NCBI GenBank assembly: GCA_000741495.1
Contig: JGZV01000001.1
Span: 434,001-498,000, forward strand
DNA: 64,000 nt
Source: Bifidobacterium thermophilum
GTDB lineage: Bacteria > Actinomycetota > Actinomycetes > Actinomycetales > Bifidobacteriaceae
Direction: 5' to 3'
Part shown: positions 15,717 to 25,672 of the stretch, piece after piece
How the letters are laid out: each line of letters starts with the position of its first letter
Position numbering within the stretch: the stretch's first letter is position 1
The notes under the pieces: model-generated
Told to the model about the DNA's origin: nothing
Seen by the model: only the letters and a program-made list of their open reading frames with translations
Databases searched by the model: none
Program-made: the position numbers and the translations under genes

Positions 15717-17597
15717 ATGTCATCGCAACTCAGCGTGGTTTCCCGACAATTCCGTAAACGCCACGCCTCCTCATACCGGACGCTGTGCATCTCCACGTTT
15801 GCCACGTCGGCATTGGTCACCGCGTGTGCGCTCGTGTGGAAATCCGCCCAACTTCAAGACGGAGCCACAGCGGGCAATATCATCCAGCGCATAGAGACCA
15901 ACGCCTACTATTCAGGTTCGCAGACGCTGACGGGAATCATGCTGCTGTTTTCACTGCTGACAGCATTATTGCTTATCGTCTCCGCAACCGGTTTTGTCGT
16001 CGAAGAGCAGCGGAAAAAATACGCTCTGCTCTATCTCAATGGCGCAACCGCAACACAGATTCGCATCATTTTGCTTCGATCGCTCGGCGCATACGGCAGT
16101 GCGAGTTCCGTCATCGGCTGCCTTGCCGGCTGCGCTCTATGCTTCCCTCTTGCGGCGCTGCTCGTGTCCGCCGGCGGGGCAGCACCATCGTTCACTGTGA
16201 TCGTGCATCCATCCGCGGCAATCGGCTCGCTGGCAATCATGATCTGCACACTCGCAATAGGTATCCTCTATGCTTCCAAGCGCATCACAAACGTGTCGCC
16301 GCTGGAGGCGATTCGAGAAGTGGTCACCGAAAAAACAGGAACACATACCCGCCGCATGATCATGGCGGCGATACCGGCCATCGGCGGCATGGCGATTGGA
16401 TTCGCACCGACGCAAATCCAGCCCGAAGCAAGAGTGTTCTGTGAAATACTCCTGTTCATCATCGCTTCCGCCATCGCTGCCCCCGGGATATTCCCTGCTA
16501 TTGTGCGAGGCATCACCGCCGCGTTCACCTCATCGGCCCCAGTTGTCGTAGCGAGCCGAAGAAGCGTCAGGAACGCAAGCCGCACAGCCTCCATCGCCCT
16601 CCCGGTCACGATTCTGATGTTGGTTGTGTGCCCATTCCTCACCCTCATGGATACCGCGACCGCCGAAAGCGTATCAACCCAAATGAGCGCAATCCCATCG
16701 TCCATCGTCGCACGCGGGGATTCAGCGTATGAGCCGGCATTGTCAACGTTCCTTCAACACGAATCGACAATCAGCTCATCCACGGTGTTCACGACACAAG
16801 GGTTCGCCGTTGACGATGACGACACCACCCTGTATTCCATTGCTTTCGCGGATCGGCGATCCTTGACGGCCAATGCTTGCGGCATGACAACATTGGAAGG
16901 GGACCTGGCGGATCTGGGCGAAAACAAGGTGGCGGCCGTCGGGAACGGGAAACATCTCGGAGACACCATCACCATCCGCGGTATAGACAACACCGCGCAC
17001 ACCGCGACGATCGTCGCAATTGTCGACGACATCCCGGGATTGTCGCCTTCCTACCTCGCGTTGAAGGGATCTTTGCACTCACAGGGGAAAGCACAACCGT
17101 TGATGGCTTATATCAATGCAACACACAGCCGCAACGTCGTCGATACCTGGAATGCAACGCACGCAGACAACACCATCAAGCTATATACCAAACAAGGGTT
17201 CATCGACTATTTCATCGAATACCGCAATAAAGGCAGGTCCGGAACATTGCTGCTCATCAGCGGCGCCGCATTGCTCGCGGTCCTGTTCCTTGTCCAGGCA
17301 GCCGATACGGCGGCACGAGAGCATCTCGAACAAGACAGGATGCTGAAAACGATATGCGCAACGCCTCAAGGAATCGTCGGCATATCAGCGCTTGAAGGAG
17401 TCATTGACGTCATTGCCGCGGCGATACTCAGCGCTGTGGTCTATGCCGTGATCTGGTGTTCCCTGATTGTCATATCATCATCGGGTATGTCGTTCAGACC
17501 GCCGATCAGCGCCAAGGCATTCATCGTGTTGACGCTCGTATGTTTGCTGACGACAGGAATTGTGTGCGGGGCGCGTACGCGTAAAGAGCTGGGATGA
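15717..17597 (+). CDS. FtsX-like ABC transporter permease
   Basis: A 626-residue membrane subunit forming a transporter with the preceding ATPase. After an N-terminal helix (about residues 19-40) a large loop precedes the conserved FtsX core (LLFSLLTALLLIVSATGFVV, then two further helices near residues 115-190). A second set of helices lies near 215-265, a large external domain at about 300-500, and three C-terminal helices end in a cytoplasmic RTRKELG. Two FtsX cores flanking an extracellular domain is the layout of the VexA/BceB-like and related permeases. Substrate unknown. GAAGG precedes the ATG at 15717. Confidence 0.92.
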   Translation: MSSQLSVVSRQFRKRHASSYRTLCISTFATSALVTACALVWKSAQLQDGATAGNIIQRIETNAYYSGSQTLTGIMLLFSLLTALLLIVSATGFVVEEQRKKYALLYLNGATATQIRIILLRSLGAYGSASSVIGCLAGCALCFPLAALLVSAGGAAPSFTVIVHPSAAIGSLAIMICTLAIGILYASKRITNVSPLEAIREVVTEKTGTHTRRMIMAAIPAIGGMAIGFAPTQIQPEARVFCEILLFIIASAIAAPGIFPAIVRGITAAFTSSAPVVVASRRSVRNASRTASIALPVTILMLVVCPFLTLMDTATAESVSTQMSAIPSSIVARGDSAYEPALSTFLQHESTISSSTVFTTQGFAVDDDDTTLYSIAFADRRSLTANACGMTTLEGDLADLGENKVAAVGNGKHLGDTITIRGIDNTAHTATIVAIVDDIPGLSPSYLALKGSLHSQGKAQPLMAYINATHSRNVVDTWNATHADNTIKLYTKQGFIDYFIEYRNKGRSGTLLLISGAALLAVLFLVQAADTAAREHLEQDRMLKTICATPQGIVGISALEGVIDVIAAAILSAVVYAVIWCSLIVISSSGMSFRPPISAKAFIVLTLVCLLTTGIVCGARTRKELG

Positions 17598-17623
17598 CAA
17601 GGAGGCAAAGCCGCCACCGCAGC

Positions 17624-18928
17624 TCATTGATTCGACCGCTCGTGTGACCTGCCGATCAGCAGCCACAGGTAGAAGACGAATCCGAGCAGCGCGCACACCC
17701 CGCAGATCACGTACATGCTGCGGAATCCGCACCAGCCGGCGACAATCCCCCACAGCAGCGCCCCGCCGCCATACGCGACGTCCGCGGACGCCGAGAAGAA
17801 CGCGGTCACGCGGCCACGCTGATCAGGCTCGATGCCCTCAAGCACCAGCGTGTTCATCATGGGCTGCAAATTAGCCTGCCCTGCACCATACAGCACCGCC
17901 GCAAGCAGGAGCGCACCGAGATTCTGCGCGCTTGCCACCAAGAAGAATGTGGCACACACCATCGTCAAACTCACCAGCACCACAACCGACTGTCTGAAGC
18001 GAATGAGCTGCGGCGAGACGAACAACCGGACCATCACTGTCGAGGCGGACGCGACCACGAAATACACGCCGGCATTGGCGATACCCTCCACCACCGCGAA
18101 CTGCGCGACGAACGCCGTCACACCGGCGGCCGCGCAGAACACCACGAACATGACCGCGCTCGGCAGCAGAATACCCGGGCGTATCAGCAACGCCAAGGAA
18201 CCGCCATCGCGGGGGCGTTCATCTTTCTCAGGCACCGAAGCCGCAGATCGACCCGGCACACCCCGATCGGTGAGCAGCAGGCTCAATGCCAAGGCGGCCG
18301 CGGTGAGCACGACCCCGACCACGAACAACATCCGGTACCCGAAATGCTCGACCACGCTCAGCCCGATCAGCGGTCCGATTGCACTGGGGACCACTTGAGC
18401 GAGGCTGAAATACCCGAGTCCGGTCTGCAAACGGCCCGGCGGAATCAGATCCGCGGCCAGTGTCGACGTCGACGTGGTCTGGATGCCGTTGCCGATACCT
18501 TGCAAAAACCGCAGGCAGAACAGCATAAGCAGGGTCCGGAACACGTTGAGCAGCGAGAAATCAACCAGCAGTATCGCCAAGCCGACAATCAGCAGCACGC
18601 GCCGGCCATACCGATCAAGCAGCACTCCTGTGGGGAAACGGAAGATCAGCGCGGAAATACCCAGGATGCCCACAATCGCCCCTGATACCGCCGTAGAACC
18701 GCCAAGCGAGGCGACATACAAGGGCAGGGTGCCCATCTGCGTGGTGATCGCAGTGGACGCGAGAGTCGCGATCACCATCACGAGGATGAAATCCTTGCTC
18801 CATATGCGCTGCCCGCCAGCCTCCCGCCCGCCTCCCGTGCGGGATGCGACAGCCGTCTGCCGCCCTGATTGCGTAATCCCGTCCGTGATATCGCCCGACG
18901 CCGTCCGCGCCACCAACCGTATTGCCAC
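17624..18928 (-). CDS. Major facilitator superfamily (MFS) transporter
   Basis: A 434-residue, 12-helix carrier. The GxxxDRxGRR-type loop between helices 2 and 3 is visible as FPTGVLLDRYGRR, and a central loop contains DRGVPGRSAASVPEKDERP. The family resembles bacterial drug/sugar/metabolite exporters. The GTG at 18928 follows AAAGGAG at normal spacing; an upstream ATG at 18961 has none. It is the last gene of the leftward eight-gene operon, 93 bp after an ABC ATPase gene, so it may export the product made from the imported amino acid; that role is inferred from position only. Confidence 0.9.
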   Translation of the reverse strand: MAIRLVARTASGDITDGITQSGRQTAVASRTGGGREAGGQRIWSKDFILVMVIATLASTAITTQMGTLPLYVASLGGSTAVSGAIVGILGISALIFRFPTGVLLDRYGRRVLLIVGLAILLVDFSLLNVFRTLLMLFCLRFLQGIGNGIQTTSTSTLAADLIPPGRLQTGLGYFSLAQVVPSAIGPLIGLSVVEHFGYRMLFVVGVVLTAAALALSLLLTDRGVPGRSAASVPEKDERPRDGGSLALLIRPGILLPSAVMFVVFCAAAGVTAFVAQFAVVEGIANAGVYFVVASASTVMVRLFVSPQLIRFRQSVVVLVSLTMVCATFFLVASAQNLGALLLAAVLYGAGQANLQPMMNTLVLEGIEPDQRGRVTAFFSASADVAYGGGALLWGIVAGWCGFRSMYVICGVCALLGFVFYLWLLIGRSHERSNQ

Positions 18929-19021
18929 CAGGCCTGCTCCTTTCCCCCGCTTCTCCCGCATCTCCCCCCGATTACCAATACCACTGCCGGCGATACCAAC
19001 CTCCGCCGGCAGTGCACGAAC

Positions 19022-19816
19022 TCACACGAGCGCCGGTTCCCTGCTCGCCTCCATGGTCTCATCCGCCAAGGGCGTGATGGCGAAATTGCTCAGGAACTCG
19101 CGTGTCCGCTCCTCCTGGGGATGGTCGAATATCTCCTGCGGCGAACCGCTTTCGACCACCACGCCACCGGACATGAACACCACCTGGTCGGCGACCTCGC
19201 GGGCGAACTGCATTTCGTGGGTGACCACGATCATGGTCTGCCCCTCGTCGGCAACCTGGCGCATCACCGCAAGCACATCGCCCACAAGTTCCGGATCGAG
19301 GGCCGATGTCGGCTCGTCGAACAGCAGCAGGTCAGGCTTGATCGCCATGGCGCGGGCGATGGCGACCCGCTGCTGCTGGCCGCCGGACAGCTGCACCGGG
19401 TACATATCAGCCTTCTCCAGCATGCCCACTTTCTCGAGCATCTCCAACGCGGTCGCCTTCGCCTGGTCCTTCGGCACCTTGCGGGGCGTGACCAGCCCTT
19501 CCATGACGTTCTCCAGCACGGTCATGTTGGCGAACAGCTCATAGGACTGGAACACCATGGCGGTCCGGCGGGCGATATCCCGCCGTTCGTGGCTGCCGAT
19601 ATGGCTGAAGTCGCACCGTACCGTGCCGCCGAGCGCATACTGGCCCTCATCCGGCTCCTCCAGCAGGTTCAGACATCTGAGGAACGTGGTCTTGCCCGAG
19701 CCGCTCGGGCCGATGATGCACACCACTTCGCCGCGTTCCACATTGAGCGAGACCCCTTTGAGGATCTCGTTGTCGCCGTACCGCTTCTTCAGGCCGACAA
19801 TCTGTGCTTCGATCAT
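19022..19816 (-). CDS. Amino-acid ABC transporter ATP-binding protein (second copy in operon)
   Basis: A 264-residue polar amino-acid type ATPase: Walker A GPSGSGKT, signature LSGGQQQR, Walker [14 protein letters not shown] and [10 protein letters not shown] downstream of the switch His. It differs from the other ATPase in this operon (22214-22963) by a longer Q-loop region ([17 protein letters not shown]) and an extended C-terminal tail. The ATG at 19816 follows GGAAAGGA. The operon contains two permeases and two ATPases but only one binding protein, so this copy may make a heteromeric ATPase or serve one of the two permeases. Confidence 0.92.
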   Translation of the reverse strand: MIEAQIVGLKKRYGDNEILKGVSLNVERGEVVCIIGPSGSGKTTFLRCLNLLEEPDEGQYALGGTVRCDFSHIGSHERRDIARRTAMVFQSYELFANMTVLENVMEGLVTPRKVPKDQAKATALEMLEKVGMLEKADMYPVQLSGGQQQRVAIARAMAIKPDLLLFDEPTSALDPELVGDVLAVMRQVADEGQTMIVVTHEMQFAREVADQVVFMSGGVVVESGSPQEIFDHPQEERTREFLSNFAITPLADETMEASREPALV

Positions 19817-19879
19817 GATGATTCCTTTCCTTTGCCTTGCCTTGGCTTGCGCGCGTCTCCGGGTTCCGGCGCCCACGCC

Positions 19880-20848
19880 CTACAGGACCATGTCCACGGA
19901 GCGTCCCGTCTCGATGACATTCTTCGCGTTGTCCAACGCCGCCACCGCAATCTCGTCGACCGCCCGCTGCGTGTAGTAGGCCACGTGCGGGGTGACCATC
20001 ACATTGGGGTATCGGATGAGCCGTCGCACCAGCGGGTTGTTCTTCCACCCGGTGGCCATATACCGTTCCTCGTCCTCCACGCAGTCGAGCACCGCGCCGC
20101 CCACGCGCCCGGCGTCCAAGGCGGCGAGCAGCGCCTCCGTGTCGACGATCGCCCCGCGGGCGGTGTTGACCAGGCACGAGCCTTCCTTCATTCTCGAGAA
20201 CGCGCCGAAATCGAACTTGTGGTACGTCTCCTCGGTCAGCGGCACGTGGATGGAAATCACATCGGACTGCTCGAGCAGCCGGTCGAAGTCGACGTACCGT
20301 ACGCGCCCTTCAAGCAGCTGGTTCGTCCGGGCGCTGCAGGCGATCACATGCCCGCCGAGCACCGTCACGCCGTCGGCGACCACGCTGCCGATACGCCCGG
20401 TGCCGAGCACGCCCACGGTCACGTCGGACAGTTCGCGGCCGATCATGGTGCGGCTGTCCAACGCGTCCTTTTCGACCGCGGCGATGCACCGCAACCCCAT
20501 AAGCACGGACATCAGCGCGAAGTGGCCTACGGATGTCGGACTGTAGCCGGGTACGTTCGTCACATGGAAGCCGTATTGCTGAGCGTACTGCCGGTTGAGC
20601 CCGTCCACACCGGTCGCCGTGATCGACAATTGACGGATACCGTACTCATGCAAGGTCCGGTAGATGCCCTCATCCGAACGCATCGCGTCGCTCAGGTACA
20701 GGCAGATGCCGTCATAGCCTTCCACCATGCCGATATTCTCGGCGTTGAGCCCTTCACGCACGCAGGTCACCTCGACGCCGTTGCGCTGGGACCACTGCCG
20801 GATCGCCGGATAGGCCATAGGGTTCGCCCCGAAATAGATCAACCGCAT
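19880..20848 (-). CDS. D-isomer-specific 2-hydroxyacid dehydrogenase
   Basis: Reduces a 2-oxo acid to the D-2-hydroxy acid with NADH. The 322-residue protein has the Rossmann motif GTGRIG at 149-154, catalytic Arg231 (NTARGAIVD), an acidic partner at 258-260 (CVEDE) and His288 (TPHVAYYT). It resembles D-lactate dehydrogenase and VanH-type enzymes. It starts 15 bp after the aminotransferase gene, which suggests that the aminotransferase supplies its 2-oxo acid substrate. The actual substrate is unknown. Confidence 0.92.
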   Translation of the reverse strand: MRLIYFGANPMAYPAIRQWSQRNGVEVTCVREGLNAENIGMVEGYDGICLYLSDAMRSDEGIYRTLHEYGIRQLSITATGVDGLNRQYAQQYGFHVTNVPGYSPTSVGHFALMSVLMGLRCIAAVEKDALDSRTMIGRELSDVTVGVLGTGRIGSVVADGVTVLGGHVIACSARTNQLLEGRVRYVDFDRLLEQSDVISIHVPLTEETYHKFDFGAFSRMKEGSCLVNTARGAIVDTEALLAALDAGRVGGAVLDCVEDEERYMATGWKNNPLVRRLIRYPNVMVTPHVAYYTQRAVDEIAVAALDNAKNVIETGRSVDMVL

Positions 20849-20863
20849 TCCGTCACCTCCCGT

Positions 20864-22144
20864 TCAGCGAGCGCCCGCGAGCACGGGTTCATGGTCGGCC
20901 GGACAGGAGCCGCCGCAAGGGCCATCATCGCTTGGCTCCTTGATTCTCGCTTGTTCCAAGGCTTCACCAATGATGGCGATGCCGCGGTCGATCTCCTCAA
21001 GCGACGGCCGGGTGAAGTTCAGGCGGAAGTCACGCTCGTAGCCGTGTCCGGTCACACTCATCACGTCGCCGGGGATGACGGCGACATGACGGTCCGCGAT
21101 GATGTCGTAGAACGCGTCCGGATCGATGTCGTCCGCCATGCGACAGCCGATGAAGTACCCGCCGGTCGGGCGAATGTAGCGCAGCGTGCTCCTGGGGATC
21201 CTGTCAAGGGCCGCCATCATCGCTTCGGCGCGCTCGCGGTAGAGGCGTTTGAGGTATTCCACGTGGCCTTCGAAGTCGTAGTGCAGCATGAATTCGGCGA
21301 GCATGACCTGCCAGTAGTAATTCGAGTGGGAGTCGGCCACCTGCTTGGCGAGCACGAGTTTGCGCATGAGCTCATCGCCGGCCATGAGGAACCCCAGGCG
21401 GGTGCTCGGGGCGAGTACTTTGGAGAACGAGCCGGAGTAGATGACCCGGCCGTCGGTGTCGAAGGATTTCATCTTCGCGATCGGGTCGCCGAAATACAGC
21501 AGTTCGCCGTACGGGTCGTCCTCGAAGATGATGACATTGTACTTGCAGGCGAGCTCGTAGACCGCCTTGCGCTTGTCCAGCGGCATCGACGTGCCGAGCG
21601 GGTTTTGGAAGGTGGGAATCAGGTACATCATCTTCACATTGGGGGTGGTGCTGAGGATGTGTTCGAGCGCATCAAGGTCAACCGACTGTGCGTCTAGGTC
21701 CATGGGTACGGGCATCGGTACGGCGCCGTAGCTTTGGATGGCTTTGACGGCTCCTGAGAAGGTCTGGTCCTCGCACAATACCACGTCGCCCGGGTCGCAC
21801 AGCACCTTGACGACCAGGTCCATGCCCTGGGTGGAGCCGGAGACAATGAGCACGTCGTCATCGTTTCTGATATCCGCATTGTTTGCAAGCCGCTCCTTGA
21901 TGAGGCGTCGCAGGACCGCGTAGCCTTCGGAGGGCGCGTACTGGAGGAACACGTTGGGGTCGTATTCGGTGTACAGCTTGTTCGAGATCGTCCGCAGCGT
22001 ATCCATGGGGAACGCCTCGGTCGCCGGGTATCCATAGGCGAAGGAGATGGTGTCCTTGGCCGCCATGGCTTTCTTGGCGTTCTCGCGCAGCGGCGAGCCG
22101 GTCAAGTGTGCCATGCGGGATGCGAATGTGAATGTCGTGCTCAT
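20864..22144 (-). CDS. PLP-dependent class I/II aminotransferase
   Basis: A 426-residue transaminase of the 2-aminoadipate/kynurenine/MocR-catalytic type. The PLP Lys is 242 in SGSFSKVLAPSTR, Asn181 is in FQNPLGTSM, the cofactor-anchoring Asp is in FEDDPYGELLYF (209-210), and Arg in RLNFTRPS binds the substrate carboxylate. A short Cys-rich tail (GPCGGSCPADHE) follows residue 405 and is unusual. It lies between ABC ATPase and 2-hydroxyacid dehydrogenase genes in one operon, so it probably deaminates the imported amino acid to a 2-oxo acid. Substrate preference cannot be read. Confidence 0.92.
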   Translation of the reverse strand: MSTTFTFASRMAHLTGSPLRENAKKAMAAKDTISFAYGYPATEAFPMDTLRTISNKLYTEYDPNVFLQYAPSEGYAVLRRLIKERLANNADIRNDDDVLIVSGSTQGMDLVVKVLCDPGDVVLCEDQTFSGAVKAIQSYGAVPMPVPMDLDAQSVDLDALEHILSTTPNVKMMYLIPTFQNPLGTSMPLDKRKAVYELACKYNVIIFEDDPYGELLYFGDPIAKMKSFDTDGRVIYSGSFSKVLAPSTRLGFLMAGDELMRKLVLAKQVADSHSNYYWQVMLAEFMLHYDFEGHVEYLKRLYRERAEAMMAALDRIPRSTLRYIRPTGGYFIGCRMADDIDPDAFYDIIADRHVAVIPGDVMSVTGHGYERDFRLNFTRPSLEEIDRGIAIIGEALEQARIKEPSDDGPCGGSCPADHEPVLAGAR

Positions 22145-22213
22145 GTCTGTAATCCTTTGCTTTGATGTGCGGCTGCGCTGTGCGCCCGCCGTCTCGTATT
22201 CGATTGATGATGC

Positions 22214-22963
22214 TTACGCGTGCTCCAGCTGGCTGGTGAAGCGGGACAGGAACTCCTGCGTCCGCTGATGCTTGGGGTGCTCGAATATGTCTTGGGGCGT
22301 GCCTTGTTCCAGCACGACGCCTTTGTCCATGAAGACCACCTTGTCGGCGATCTCGTAGGCGAATTTCATCTCATGGGTGACCAGGATCATCGTGGCTCCG
22401 GCGTTCGCGATATCGCGAAGCAAGCCGAGTACTTGACCGACCAGTTCCGGGTCGAGCGCCGATGTCGGCTCGTCGAACAGGGTGACTTTCGGGTCGAGCG
22501 CGAGCGCACGGGCGATGCCGATGCGCTGCTGCTGGCCGCCGGACAGCTGGCTGGGGTAGAAATCCTTGCGTTCGGACAGGCCGACTTTGTCGATGAGTTC
22601 TTCGGCGCGCCGGTCAGCTTCGGCCTTGCCGGCCTTGCCGGTGGCGATCATCGGCATCGCAATGTTTTCCAATGCCGTCTTGTTGTTGAACAGCGCGTAG
22701 TTTTGGAATACCATTGCGGTTTTTCGCTGATAGTCGAGTACATCCTTCTTTGAAGAGCTTTTCACGTCGATATGGCTGTCATCCAGATCAATGTGCCCTT
22801 CATCGGCTTGTTCGAGGAAGTTCAGGCAGCGCAGGAACGTGGTTTTGCCGGATCCGGAGGAGCCGAGAATCACCACGACTTCGCCGTCATCGACATCCAT
22901 ATCCACGCCGTTAAGCACCTGCTGTTTGCCGAAAGCCTTGCGGATTCCACGGATTTTCATCAT
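22214..22963 (-). CDS. Amino-acid ABC transporter ATP-binding protein
   Basis: A 249-residue ATPase of the GlnQ/TcyN type with Walker A GSSGSGKT, signature LSGGQQQR and Walker [14 protein letters not shown]. The start ATG at 22963 overlaps the stop codon of the upstream permease gene by 4 bp (ATGA), which implies translational coupling and pairs this ATPase with that permease. A second ATG follows directly, at 22960. Confidence 0.94.
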   Translation of the reverse strand: MMKIRGIRKAFGKQQVLNGVDMDVDDGEVVVILGSSGSGKTTFLRCLNFLEQADEGHIDLDDSHIDVKSSSKKDVLDYQRKTAMVFQNYALFNNKTALENIAMPMIATGKAGKAEADRRAEELIDKVGLSERKDFYPSQLSGGQQQRIGIARALALDPKVTLFDEPTSALDPELVGQVLGLLRDIANAGATMILVTHEMKFAYEIADKVVFMDKGVVLEQGTPQDIFEHPKHQRTQEFLSRFTSQLEHA

Positions 22964-23670
22964 GCGACGGCCCTCCTCGTGTGGACGGTCAGCCCGCGTT
23001 CCAGCAGGCCGGATGCTTGTTCGATCAGGGCGACCACCGCCCAGTAGATCAGAGCGACACCGACATACGCTTCGAGGAAGGTGTAGCTTTGCTGTCCGGA
23101 GATGGTCGCTGCAGAGAAGATATCGACGACACCGACCATGGAGCACAAGGCTGAAGCCTTGATGAGGTTGATGAGCAGGTTGCCGAATACCGGAACCGCG
23201 ACAGGAACCGCTTGCGGCAGCAACACTCTGCGGATGGTCTGCATGCGGGTCATACCGATGGATTGCGCGGCATCCAACTGGCCTTTACGTACCGAGGAGA
23301 ATGCGCCGCGGAAGATCTCGGTGCCGTTGACCACGGCCATAATCCCCAGGCAGATGACGGCGATCCAAATCGGGTTGATCTGCTTGAATCGAATCGACCA
23401 GCCCATCGACTTGGCCATCGGGTCGAACCCGGTGGAGAAGAACAGGTAGAGCGCGAGGAAGATCAGCACGACCGGCACGCCTTTGAAAATCGTGGTCAGA
23501 GTTTGGAAAACCGGGGAGAGTACGACCACGTTGTAGTAGCGCAGCAGTGCGATGATCAGACCGAACACCACGCCGATGACGAGCGCTGCGAACGATACTT
23601 CAAGCGTGGTGCCGAGGTAGCGTACCGAGTAGATGATCGCTTGGATCATCGCTTGGAAGTTGAAATCCAT
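22960..23670 (-). CDS. Amino-acid ABC transporter permease
   Basis: A 236-residue HisM/TcyM-type inner membrane subunit with about five helices and the coupling-loop signature EIFRGAFSSVRKGQLDAAQSIG. It starts 15 bp after the binding-protein gene and overlaps the ATPase start, so binding protein, permease and ATPase form a core uptake unit, probably for cystine or another polar amino acid. Confidence 0.94.
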   Translation of the reverse strand: MDFNFQAMIQAIIYSVRYLGTTLEVSFAALVIGVVFGLIIALLRYYNVVVLSPVFQTLTTIFKGVPVVLIFLALYLFFSTGFDPMAKSMGWSIRFKQINPIWIAVICLGIMAVVNGTEIFRGAFSSVRKGQLDAAQSIGMTRMQTIRRVLLPQAVPVAVPVFGNLLINLIKASALCSMVGVVDIFSAATISGQQSYTFLEAYVGVALIYWAVVALIEQASGLLERGLTVHTRRAVA

Positions 23671-23684
23671 GGGTCTCGCCTCGC

Positions 23685-24515
23685 TTAATCCTCAGGCACA
23701 TAGTCGGCGCCGTAGTACTTCTGCGACAGCTTCTCGAACGTGCCGTCATCCTTGAGCTGCTTCATCGTGCTATTCACACGCTTCATCAGCGTCTTGTCCA
23801 CAGACTTGTTGAACAGAATGTAGGAACTGGACTTGTTGACGGCCTTCTTGCTGCCTTTCAGGCCTTTCTTGAAGGAATCGTTCCACAGGTCGAGCGAATA
23901 CTGCGGGGCGAGCGTGGCATCATAGGCGCCTGAAGTCAGGCCTTGGACAATCTGCTCGTTCGTGTACGTGCCGTAGACCAAGGTGAACGCGTTCGGGTTT
24001 TTCTTCAGATAGGCTTCCGCCATCGCCGCCTGGTTGGTGGCGGTGGTCACGTAGACCTTCTTGCCCTTGAGCTCGTCGAAAGTCTGGTAGACCTTGCCGT
24101 TGTTCGGGTCGGAGATGATCAGCGTGTCCCACTTGGTCATGCCGACCGTACCGTAGGTGAACTTGGCCTTGCGTTCGGCGTTGATCTCGTACTCGTAGGC
24201 GGCGATCTGCGCCTTGCCGCTGGACAGGTTCGACAGGGTGGTCGGGAAATCGCTGGTCTCGAACGTGAACTTGTAGTATTTCGAGAGCTTGTCGCCGACG
24301 GCTTTCATGATGGCAACATCGTAGCCGTCCAGGTCGCCGTCCTCGTTCATGTAGCAGAACGGCTTGCCGTCGTTGCCGGTGGCGACCTTGATCTCCTGGA
24401 CGCCGGAGGCGCTCGAACCGCTGGACGAGCCGCCGCACGCGGCAAGCGACCCGAGGGCGAATACGGAGGTGAGCAGGACCGCGCCGATGGTGGTGAGCTT
24501 CTTGGAACCGAACAT
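23685..24515 (-). CDS. Amino-acid ABC transporter substrate-binding lipoprotein
   Basis: A 276-residue extracellular binding protein. The signal peptide ends in a lipobox LAAC with the lipidated Cys27, followed by a Ser/Gly linker. The mature part is a family 3 solute-binding fold with KPFCYMNEDGDLDGYDVAIMKAV at its start, typical of polar amino-acid and cystine binders. The ATG at 24515 (MFGSKK) follows a GAAAGAGA site; an in-frame ATG 87 nt upstream lacks one. Confidence 0.94.
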   Translation of the reverse strand: MFGSKKLTTIGAVLLTSVFALGSLAACGGSSSGSSASGVQEIKVATGNDGKPFCYMNEDGDLDGYDVAIMKAVGDKLSKYYKFTFETSDFPTTLSNLSSGKAQIAAYEYEINAERKAKFTYGTVGMTKWDTLIISDPNNGKVYQTFDELKGKKVYVTTATNQAAMAEAYLKKNPNAFTLVYGTYTNEQIVQGLTSGAYDATLAPQYSLDLWNDSFKKGLKGSKKAVNKSSSYILFNKSVDKTLMKRVNSTMKQLKDDGTFEKLSQKYYGADYVPED

Positions 24516-24644
24516 GATAATCTCTTTCTCTTCACTTGATTGATGGGGAAATCTTGTATCCGGCAGCTGGCCGGAACCGCAAGCAGGCATGGCTTGCGCC
24601 AAGGTACGGGGATTGGCGTTGGAAAAATGCGGGAGTATCGCCGG

Positions 24645-25454
24645 TCAGACGCTGATCGCGTTCTGGGCGACCACTTGCAGGCCAGACGATGACGCAGGAG
24701 CCGCGATACGTGCCCGATGGGCCAGCAGCAGACTCGGCATTTTCAATCGCACAGCAAGATGCGGGGCGTGAGCGGTGAAGCTCATGCGACGCTCAATCGC
24801 CGCGAAGACACGCTCCAGAATGAAGCTGAGTACCACGAAAATGACGGCCGCACCAGCGTACGCTTCCATCGTGTGGAAAGTGGCGGCACCCAAAGCCCTC
24901 GCCCTGCCGACCACGTCGACGACGCCGATGGTGAAGGCGAGCGACGTATCTTGCAGCAGCGCAATAGTGGTGGTACCGAAAGAGGGCATGGCCACGCGGA
25001 TCATCTGCGGGAAAATCACTTTCATATACGTCTGGCGTTTGGTCAGTCCGCAGGCGATGCACGCGTCGGTTTGCGTTTGCGGGATGCTTTGGATGGAAGC
25101 CCTGATGGTTTCCGACTGGAAAGCCGCCGTATTGAGCCCATACGCGATGTAGACGAACATCACTTTGTTCCAGCCGGAAATATCGATATGGACGGCGGAT
25201 TGCAGCAGGATCGGAACACCGTAATACACGATGTACAGCTGCACAAGAATCGGGGTGCCGCGGACAAACGAGACGAATACGGCGGCAAGCTGATTGAGGA
25301 CGGGAATCCGTTCGACTCTCAGGAAAGCGATGAGACTGCCGAGCAGCAATCCGACAATCGTCGCGACGAGAACGATCATGAGCGTCACGGGGAGCACCGC
25401 GACAAGACGAGGGAAGTCTTTTCCTACCAGTGACCAGTTAAAGTATGCTGACAT
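24645..25454 (-). CDS. Amino-acid ABC transporter permease (first gene of operon)
   Basis: A 269-residue TcyL/HisQ-type permease with the coupling-loop signature FQSETIRASIQSIPQTQTDACIACGL and about five helices; a 35-residue positively charged tail after the last helix is longer than usual. It is the first gene of the leftward eight-gene operon, with an AGAAAGGCG ribosome site. With the permease at 22960-23670 it probably forms a heterodimeric channel. Confidence 0.93.
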   Translation of the reverse strand: MSAYFNWSLVGKDFPRLVAVLPVTLMIVLVATIVGLLLGSLIAFLRVERIPVLNQLAAVFVSFVRGTPILVQLYIVYYGVPILLQSAVHIDISGWNKVMFVYIAYGLNTAAFQSETIRASIQSIPQTQTDACIACGLTKRQTYMKVIFPQMIRVAMPSFGTTTIALLQDTSLAFTIGVVDVVGRARALGAATFHTMEAYAGAAVIFVVLSFILERVFAAIERRMSFTAHAPHLAVRLKMPSLLLAHRARIAAPASSSGLQVVAQNAISV

Positions 25455-25672
25455 GGTATCGCCTTTCTCTTCGAGAACTCATGACCGGCGGCAGGAATCC
25501 CGGCCGTGCGGCAGTCACTTGCGAGCCCAGACGGTGGGATGAAGCCCCGGCAGCGTGTGGGACATGCCCGTAGTGCACGACCAGTGGCAAGAATGGGGAA
25601 CTCAATGTGGTGGTCCTTCCTGTGTGATGGTTGATAGTCCCGTACCCTAAGAAGCATGAGTGTCGGTGAAAT

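Noticed and set aside
18869..21697. 942-codon plus-strand open frame
   Set aside because: It lies antisense to the MFS, ATPase, dehydrogenase and aminotransferase genes, all of which have clear family motifs; high GC makes long antisense frames common.
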